Assembly (NCBI GenBank): GCA_049508565.1
Contig: JBELAT010000039.1
Location: forward strand, 1-14,801
Direction of reading: 5' to 3'
Source: CAIRNS01 sp049508565
GTDB taxonomy: Bacteria > Elusimicrobiota > Endomicrobiia > Endomicrobiales > CAIRNS01
Length of the DNA stretch: 14,801 nucleotides
Part shown: positions 1-7,000 of the stretch, piece after piece
How the letters are laid out: every line of letters begins with the position of its first letter
How positions within the stretch are numbered: the first letter of the stretch is position 1
The notes under the pieces: generated by a model
Databases searched by the model: none
What the model saw: only the letters and a program-made list of their open reading frames with translations
What the model was told of the DNA's origin: nothing
Translations under genes and position numbers: made by a program

Positions 1-617
1 TGCGTCCAGCTCCATGCGAATTCTTACCGAGTCGACATACTTCTTGAGCATACCCGCTACGCGCAGCACCCCTGGCTTATTGAATCGTTGGGCATATTGA
101 TCGAGAATAGAAAGATTTACCATTTCGAGATTTTGAAGCCGCATTTCCTCTAAGGAATTTGGTAGCTTCAACCCCGTTGAAATAGAAATAATCGAGCAAA
201 GCTTTCTCTGGAGAAGCAAAGAATCCAGTCTGCTTATTGACGGTCACCGATTTGTATCCCCAAAAAAGAGACTGTTTAATATGCCGGTATTCAAAAACAC
301 CGGCCTGAGAAACAAATAGACCCGGCCGTTTTGTGGTCAGTGAAGTATATTTCGCAACCGCCTCTGGAATCAAACCGTGATATTCTAACGCCTTCTCTAA
401 ACTAATATACGATGGCTTCTTTACTATAGAGGCAAGGTAGGGCTCATAAATCTCAATTTTCCTGTAAGGCTCTGAAATGAGATACACACCCCTTCTAACT
501 TGAATGAGCTTTCCAGATGTGACCCACCGGCTGATTTGAACCTTGTTTGCATTAGGGTTTGATGTACCCGAAAGCAAAAATTCGGTATGCGGCTAGAATG
601 TCCTCACCACTTAACAT
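1..617 (-). pseudogene. AbiEi-like type IV antitoxin, frameshifted and cut by window edge
   Basis: The longest open stretch (577-77) reads as an AbiEi-family antitoxin: an N-terminal winged-helix segment containing VQISRWVTSGKL and VRRGVYLI, then the family-like stretch SYISLEKALEYHGLIPEAV. In the family, AbiEi represses its own operon and neutralises the AbiEii nucleotidyltransferase toxin, which is normally the next gene; that position lies beyond the left edge. Two frameshifts are visible. Upstream, ATG at 617-615 opens MLSGEDILAAYR, but the frame must slip by one base near 578-584 to enter the main frame. Near 148-152 the main frame loses similarity, while the next frame continues as EEMRLQNLEMVNLSILDQYA and stays open to base 1. 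Removing one base at each site gives about 205 residues, a normal length for the family. The 166-codon reading would have to start at TTG 577 and ends in unrelated residues (RGNAASKSRNGK). It is either a decayed gene or two sequencing indels; the family call is fairly secure, the cause is not. Confidence 0.72.
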
Positions 618-684
618 AAAATGCAATGAGGTTTTTTTATTAAAAGCGATCTAGTCAGTGAAACAAGGAACCAGGCAACTTTAT

Positions 685-696
685 TTCATTAATGAA
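685..696. repeat. 12-bp perfect palindrome in AT-rich intergenic spacer
   Basis: TTCATTAATGAA is a perfect 12-bp palindrome in the divergent spacer between the broken antitoxin gene and the small membrane protein gene. A second, shorter palindrome (TACTAGTA) follows at about 707-714. Such sites can be operators, and AbiEi-type antitoxins bind inverted repeats in their own promoters, but AT-rich DNA yields palindromes by chance. No convincing -35/-10 pair is seen here. Confidence 0.25.
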
Positions 697-751
697 TGTG
701 TAATAATACTAGTAATTAAATTAAAAGCAGAGGCAGAGGAATAGAAATTAA

Positions 752-913
752 ATGGGGGAGCGTATGCTCTGGACAATTGCTGTTGTGTTGATCATTTTAT
801 GGATAGTGGGGTTGGTCAGCTCCTACACCATGGGAGGATTTATTCACATTTTACTCATTGTGGCGGTGGTTATGATACTCATTCGCATCATACAGGGCCG
901 CAAAGTGTTATAA
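752..913 (+). CDS. lmo0937-family small membrane protein
   Basis: A 53-codon gene (49 if translation starts at the second ATG, 764) that is too short for ordinary ORF listing. The product is almost entirely membrane: a first hydrophobic helix with LWTIAVVLIILWIVGLV, a short turn SSYTMGGFIH, and a second helix ILLIVAVVMILIRI ending in a basic tail QGRKVL. This matches from memory the small lmo0937-family membrane proteins, which are about 50 residues, usually begin MLWTI, and have no established function. ATG 752 has an AGAGGA-like ribosome site at 735-740, about 11 bases upstream; ATG 764 has GGGGGAG ending three bases before it, which is rather close. The family's usual N-terminus favours 764, the spacing favours 752. 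The gene stands alone between a divergent pseudogene and the giant glucan synthase gene. Confidence 0.75.
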   Translation: MGERMLWTIAVVLIILWIVGLVSSYTMGGFIHILLIVAVVMILIRIIQGRKVL

Positions 914-935
914 AAAAGAAAACAATCATCTATTA

Positions 936-1014
936 GATACCATATTATGCACATCTTTATACTGTCTCACCATCCTACAAAGGATGCATCTAACACCGTG
1001 TGATACATGGTATC
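936..1014. repeat. 8-bp inverted repeat flanking the leader of the glucan synthase gene
   Basis: GATACCAT at 936-943 is matched by its exact reverse complement ATGGTATC at 1007-1014, with 63 bases between them. A compact hairpin (971-986) lies inside. The right arm ends about 34 bases before the preferred GTG start of the glucan synthase gene. The pair could be a looping operator or the base of a leader RNA fold; an 8-bp match at this distance can also be chance. Confidence 0.3.
971..986 (+). other. Small stem-loop in the glucan synthase leader
   Basis: CATCCT-ACAA-AGGATG forms a perfect 6-bp stem with a four-base loop. No T-run follows, so it is not a standard intrinsic terminator. It lies between the small membrane protein gene and the glucan synthase gene and is enclosed by the longer inverted repeat. 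Confidence 0.35.
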
Positions 1015-1036
1015 AACTCACTAGGTGCTAACCGCT

Positions 1037-1044
1037 AAGGGGGA
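1037..1044 (+). promoter_or_regulatory. Ribosome binding site deciding the glucan synthase start
   Basis: AAGGGGGA lies four bases before GTG 1049. The frame is open further up to GTG 1025, but that codon has no purine-rich site at a useful distance, so 1049 is preferred. Confidence 0.6.
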
Positions 1045-1048
1045 TTTT

Positions 1049-4000
1049 GTGTTAACGCAGTTTCTTGAGAAGACGCTACAGGGCGTCAGGGCGCGTTTCG
1101 ACAAGGTGCTGCCAATAAAGAAAATAATTGATGAGCAGCCCCTCAGGGCTGAACTTTTCAGTATAGACCAGTTTGAAGTATATGCAAAAACTCTAGCCGA
1201 AAAACATGCGGTCAGTTTTAAGAAAGCTCGGGATAAACTCCTGGCGCGGTTAAAAGAAAATGAAGAAATACTGCTACAGACAAACGAATTGCTCAATGAA
1301 GCCGGAAAAAGCAAAGAAAGAATTTCTCCCGCAGGGGAATGGTTGTTGGACAATTACTATCTTATTGAAGAACAAATACGCCTGGCGCAGAAATACCTGC
1401 CAAAAGTATACAGCCGTCAACTACCCAATTTAACTCAGGGACCGCTTGCCGGATATCCGCGGGTATATGATATTGCCATGGAAGTAGTATCTCATGGTGA
1501 TGGCCGGCTGGACATTAAAGGTCTTACCAGTTTTGTGTCCTCCTATCAAACTATAAAACGTTTAAAGCTGGGTGAACTGTGGGCTATTCCCATAATGCTA
1601 CGGCTCGCTTTGATTGAAAACCTGAGACGCGTTTCTTTTCGAATGATCCTGACACACATTGATAAGGAAAAAGCCGGGTATTGGGCTGGCAGGATACTTG
1701 AAGTATCAGCCAAGGACACTAATGATGTTGTCCTTGAGATCGCGGCAATGTCAAAGGGTGATTTACGGTTATCAGACTCTTTTGTCGCTGAATTTGTCAG
1801 GCGCCTTCACGGTCAAAGCTCTACGCTTAACCTTCCGCTGAGCTGGCTGGAAAAGAAACTTTCCGAACAGGGAGAAACCATTGACCGGCTTATACAATCG
1901 ACCAACCAGCAACAAGCTACTAATCAGGTTTCAATTGCAAATACTATTGAGAGTCTGCGCCTCCTTGAAGCGACGAATTGGCATGATTTTGTTGAGGAAG
2001 TAAGCGTTGTCGAAAATATTTTAAAACAGGATCCATCCGGTGACTACCGGAACATGTCTTTTGATACGCGCGACCGCTATCGCCATGTTATCGAGAAAAT
2101 ATCACTCGCGAGCACCGATACAGAAGATGCAGTCGCGTTGCGGGTTGTGCGCCTGGCGGCAGACGCACAGTCATTGTCCGGTCGTCAAGACGTCACGGCA
2201 CATGTAGGGTATTATCTTATCGACAATGGGTTACGACACGTTTACCATTCGCTTGGTCTGCGCGTACCGTTCGGTGCATATATACAGACAAAGAAAATAG
2301 TGCTTCCGCTAAGCGTATATATCAGCTCAATTGTTCTTCTTACCGGGGCTTTTGCGTGGCTGGTTCTGTTATTGACACGACAGGAGATATTGCCATTGTG
2401 GTCATGGCGTGCCGCATGCCTAATCCCGCTTCTTGTTGTAACCAGCCAGACAGCGGTTTCTCTGGTGAACTGGGTTTCAACCATCATCGTTAAACCGAAA
2501 AAGCTGCCCCGCATGGATTTTTCCAAAGGGATTCCCGCACACGCTCATACGCTGGTCGTTATTCCCGTCATTCTCACCGGCGAAAGTGCCGTTGAATCGC
2601 TCATTGAAAATATCGAAGTGCGTTATCTTGCAAATACAGATGATAATGTTGATTTTGCATTGTTAACCGATTTCACTGATGCACAAAAAGAGACGATGCC
2701 TGATGATGACGTATTTCTTGCTCAGGCGTGTGCGGGCATAGAAAATCTTAATAATAAATACCGACACCATAAGGAATACATATTTTATCTTTTTCACCGG
2801 CGCCGCACGTGGAACGCACAGGAAAGAATATGGATGGGCTATGAACGTAAAAGAGGTAAACTTTCGGATTTAAATTCTGTATTGCGCGGGGGAGGAAAAG
2901 GGGCGTACAGCGTTATAATCGGCGATCCCGAGCGACTTCAGGACGTAAAATATGTCATAACCCTTGATGCGGACACCCGAATGCCGCGCAATGTAGCACG
3001 GGATCTGGCGTCGATCATTGCTCATCCCTTGAATCAGCCGGTCTATGATGAGCAAAAAAAACGCATTACGGCGGGGTACGGTATCTTGCAACCGCGGGTG
3101 GAAGCCAGCTATCCCGGTGAGAATCCTTCTTTGTTTGTCAAAGTCTTCGGCGGTGAAACCGGGATCGATCCGTACACAAAAGCCGTTTCGGATGTGTATC
3201 AGGACCTGTTTGATGAGGGATCTTTTATTGGTAAGGGACTGTACGATGTTGACGCTTTTGAAAAAACTCTTAAAGAACGCTTCCCGGAAAATCTTATATT
3301 GAGCCATGATTTATTAGAAGGATGCTATGCCCGCTCCGCTCTGGTTAGCGATGTTCAGTTGTATGAGGAATATCCAACGAACTATCTTAAAGATATAAGC
3401 CGAAGGCATCGCTGGATCCGCGGTGACTGGCAGATCGTGCGCTGGTTGTTTTCTTCTGTCCCCGGGTTCGAGCACACAAAAGTTAAAAATCCTCTCTCTG
3501 TTCTGTCGCAATGGAAAATATTCGATAACCTGAGGCGTAGCCTTGTCCCTGCATCGACTGCTGTGCTGTTTCTGGGAGGATGGCTTTTATTTAGACCTTC
3601 ATGGTCATGGACGGTCCTGATTATTGGCCTCTGCGGGTTGCCCCTGATGGGTATGCCATTGATGGGAATCATTAAAACACCGGAAGGAATTTCCTTGCGT
3701 TCGCATGTTCATTCTGTGTTCTCTTCCTTGGTCATCTATATCATTCAATTTAGTTTCTCCCTGGTATTTGTCATATATGAAGCGTATGTCAGCGCAGGCG
3801 CAATAGTGACCACCATGTGGCGGACAGTCATTTCGCGCAGGCATTTACTGGAATGGACGTCCATTAATACGGAGCTGTCTGCTGAGAAATCTGTTTCCTA
3901 TTTTTTTAAGAGGATGTTTGTCGCTCCCGGCATTGTTGTACTTTATGTAGCGCTTGTTTTAGTTCCGCTCGACCTACCTGCGACCCTGTTATTGTGCGCA

Positions 4001-7000
4001 TGGTTATTTTCTCCCGCAATCGCCTGGTTCATCAGCAAACCCCATCTCTCCCGCCGCGTCATTTTGTCCGAACAACAGGTCAATTTTCTCAGAATCTCAG
4101 CGCGCAAGACATGGCATTTCTTTGAAACCTTTGTTACCGGGCGGGATAACTGGTTGCCGCCGGATAATTATCAGGAGGAGACTCTTTCTACCGTTGCCCA
4201 CCGGACATCGCCTACCAATATCGGACTGTCACTTTTATCGAATCTGGCAGCGTATGATTTCGGGTACGTATCTATGGGTACACTGTTTCATCGCACCAAA
4301 GAAACTCTCAACACCATGAACGGCATGTTAAAATTCAAAGGACATTTTTATAACTGGTATGACACGGAGACGTTAAAACCCCTAGAACCATTGTATATTT
4401 CTTCGGTTGACAGCGGAAACCTTGTCGGACATTTGTTGGTACTGCGTTCGGGCTTGATGGAAATGAAGAACAATAAAATGCTGTCGGTCAAAATATTTGA
4501 CGGTCTTGCCGATACCGTGGCCGTTATGGATGAAAACATCAAAATGAGCGAAAAACCAAAAACAGATGATCCGCCGGGAACACAGCACCATCTTCTGGAA
4601 CATATAAAACAAATAAAGGAAAATATCGTCTCACCGCCGTCGACCCTTTCGGCAATTCACGCACTTTTACTTCAATTATCAACGGATATCGCAAAGGTTT
4701 TACCGGGTCTCGAACAAAAAGAATGGAAGAAACATAAGCTATGGGTGCGGGTTTTTGAAAAACAGTGTTATGATTATCTGGAGGATATGTCTTTTATGAC
4801 GCCCTGGGTTTTACTGGCTCCCGAAATTCCCGGTATGTGGGATCAGGGCGATGCGCAGCAAAAACAGCGACTTGCCTTACTGCGCACACAATGGATGAGT
4901 CTCGACGAAATTCCTTGTCTCGGTGAGGTTGCCTTACTGGAACGCACGCTTCTTCCCCTGATCGATGATATACTTGCAAACAATGAGTCTCCCGCCGACG
5001 GTTCGACAAAGGCTAAAGAATGGTTCTTGCAACTTAAAATCGCCATCAAGCAGGCCAGTTCCCGGTCGAGTGAGCGGATTTTTGAGTTCGATGCCTTAGC
5101 GTTACGCTGTAGCGAGCTATCCGTCGTCGATTATGAATTCCTTTATAATAAAGTAACACGCTTATTTTCGATCGGATACAACGTCAGCGAACATACATCC
5201 GATCCAGGCTGCTATGATCTTCTGGCCTCTGAAGCCCGGCTGTGCAGTTTTGTTGCCATTGCCCAGGGGCGGGTTCCTCAGGAACACTGGTTTATGCTTG
5301 GCAGGACTCTTTCCCGGTATGGCGGCGACCCGGTCCTTGTATCGTGGGGTGGGTCAATGTTTGAATACCTTATGCCCTTGTTAATAATGCCTACCTATGA
5401 CGGGACTCTGCTCGATAGGACGTACACGGCAATGATCGGACACCAAATCGACTATGCTATGCGCAATAACATACCCTGGGGTATATCCGAATCCGGTTAT
5501 AATAAGATTGATGCGGCAATGATATATCAGTATCACTCGTTTGGTGTTCCGGAAATAGGCTTTAAACGCGGGTTGTCCGAGGATCTGGTTGTAGCACCCT
5601 ATGCGACGGCACTGGCGCTTATGGTGGAACCGGAGAAAGCGTGTGATAACCTGGATCATTTACGTGCCAGTGGTTTCTCGGGAGAATACGGCTTTTACGA
5701 AGCGATAGATTATACGCCCTCACGGCTTGCTCCGGATGAAACATACGCCGTGATTAAATCATATATGGCCCATCATCAGGCTATGAGTTTATTGGCGTTT
5801 GCCTACACGATTCTCGGCAAGCCTATGCAACGACGGTTCCTGGCAGATCCGAGTTTTAAGGCAACCGAACTTCTTCTTCAGGAACGGGTTCCCAAAGAGG
5901 TAACCTACCTGTATGATGTCGAAGTTACCGGTCTGCTGAGAAAGGTTGAGGAACGGGAAGCGCTTCTGCGCGTTTTTACCAATCCCGATACCCCGATACC
6001 AGAAACCCACCTGCTATCTAACGGTGCATACAGCGTTATGGTAAACAATGCCGGCGGAGGGTACAGCCGCTGGAAAAATATCGCCGTCACGAGGTGGCAT
6101 GAAGACGCGGCACTGGACAATGAAGGGACGTACATCTATCTGCGTGATATAAAAACGGGCGATTTCTGGTCTTCGGCATACCAGCCGACACTCAAGAAAG
6201 CAAGAAATTATGAGGCAGTATTTTCACAGTCGCGGGCTGAATACAAACGGCGGGACCATTTAATAGATACACATACAGAAATAGCGGTTTCACCCGAAGA
6301 TGATATTGAGTTGCGCAGAGTAAATATTACCAACCGGTCCCCTTTTACGCGCACTATCGAACTTACCAGTTACGCCGAGGTTGTTGTAAACAGTTCAGCG
6401 GCAGACCAGGCACACAGAACCTTTAGTAACCTGTTTATTGAAACGGAAATAATCAGGTCGCACCAAGCCATCATCTGCACCCGGCGACCGCGGTCAGATA
6501 AAGATATATTTCCCCTGATGCTGCATTTTGTGGCAGTTCACGGCAACTCAACGATCGGCGCATCATATGAAACCGACCGGAGTAAATTTATTGGCAGATG
6601 CAATACACTTGCCACCCCCGCTGCCATGCATGAAAACGGTATTCTTTCAGACAGCGAAGGCCCGGTTCTTGACCCGATTGTCTCCATCCGCTGTATGATA
6701 ATGCTGGAACCCGAAGAATCCGCGACAATCGATTATGTCACCGGCATATGTGACAATAGGCAATCCGCTCAACGATTGATGGAAAAGTATCGGGACCGTA
6801 ATCTTGCCGACAGAGTTTTCGATCTTGCCTGGACACATGGTCAGGTAATGTTACAACAGATAAATGCGACAGAGTCCGCCGCTCAGCTCTACGGCCGCCT
6901 TGCAAGCTCAATTGTGTATGCCAACCCCGCATGGAGAGCCAATACCAGTATCTTACGGCGCAATTTCAGGGGGCAGCCGGATCTGTGGGGATATAGCATT

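Noticed and set aside
971..986. Intrinsic terminator after the small membrane protein gene
   Set aside because: The hairpin is sound but is followed by TGCATCTAAC with no T-run.
1025..1048. Upstream GTG start for the glucan synthase gene
   Set aside because: It adds eight residues but has no ribosome site, whereas GTG 1049 follows AAGGGGGA at good spacing.
2870..3307. 145-codon minus-strand frame, and similar antisense frames within 1049-9826
   Set aside because: They are shadows of the conserved glucan synthase coding sequence, with no ribosome sites or recognisable products.
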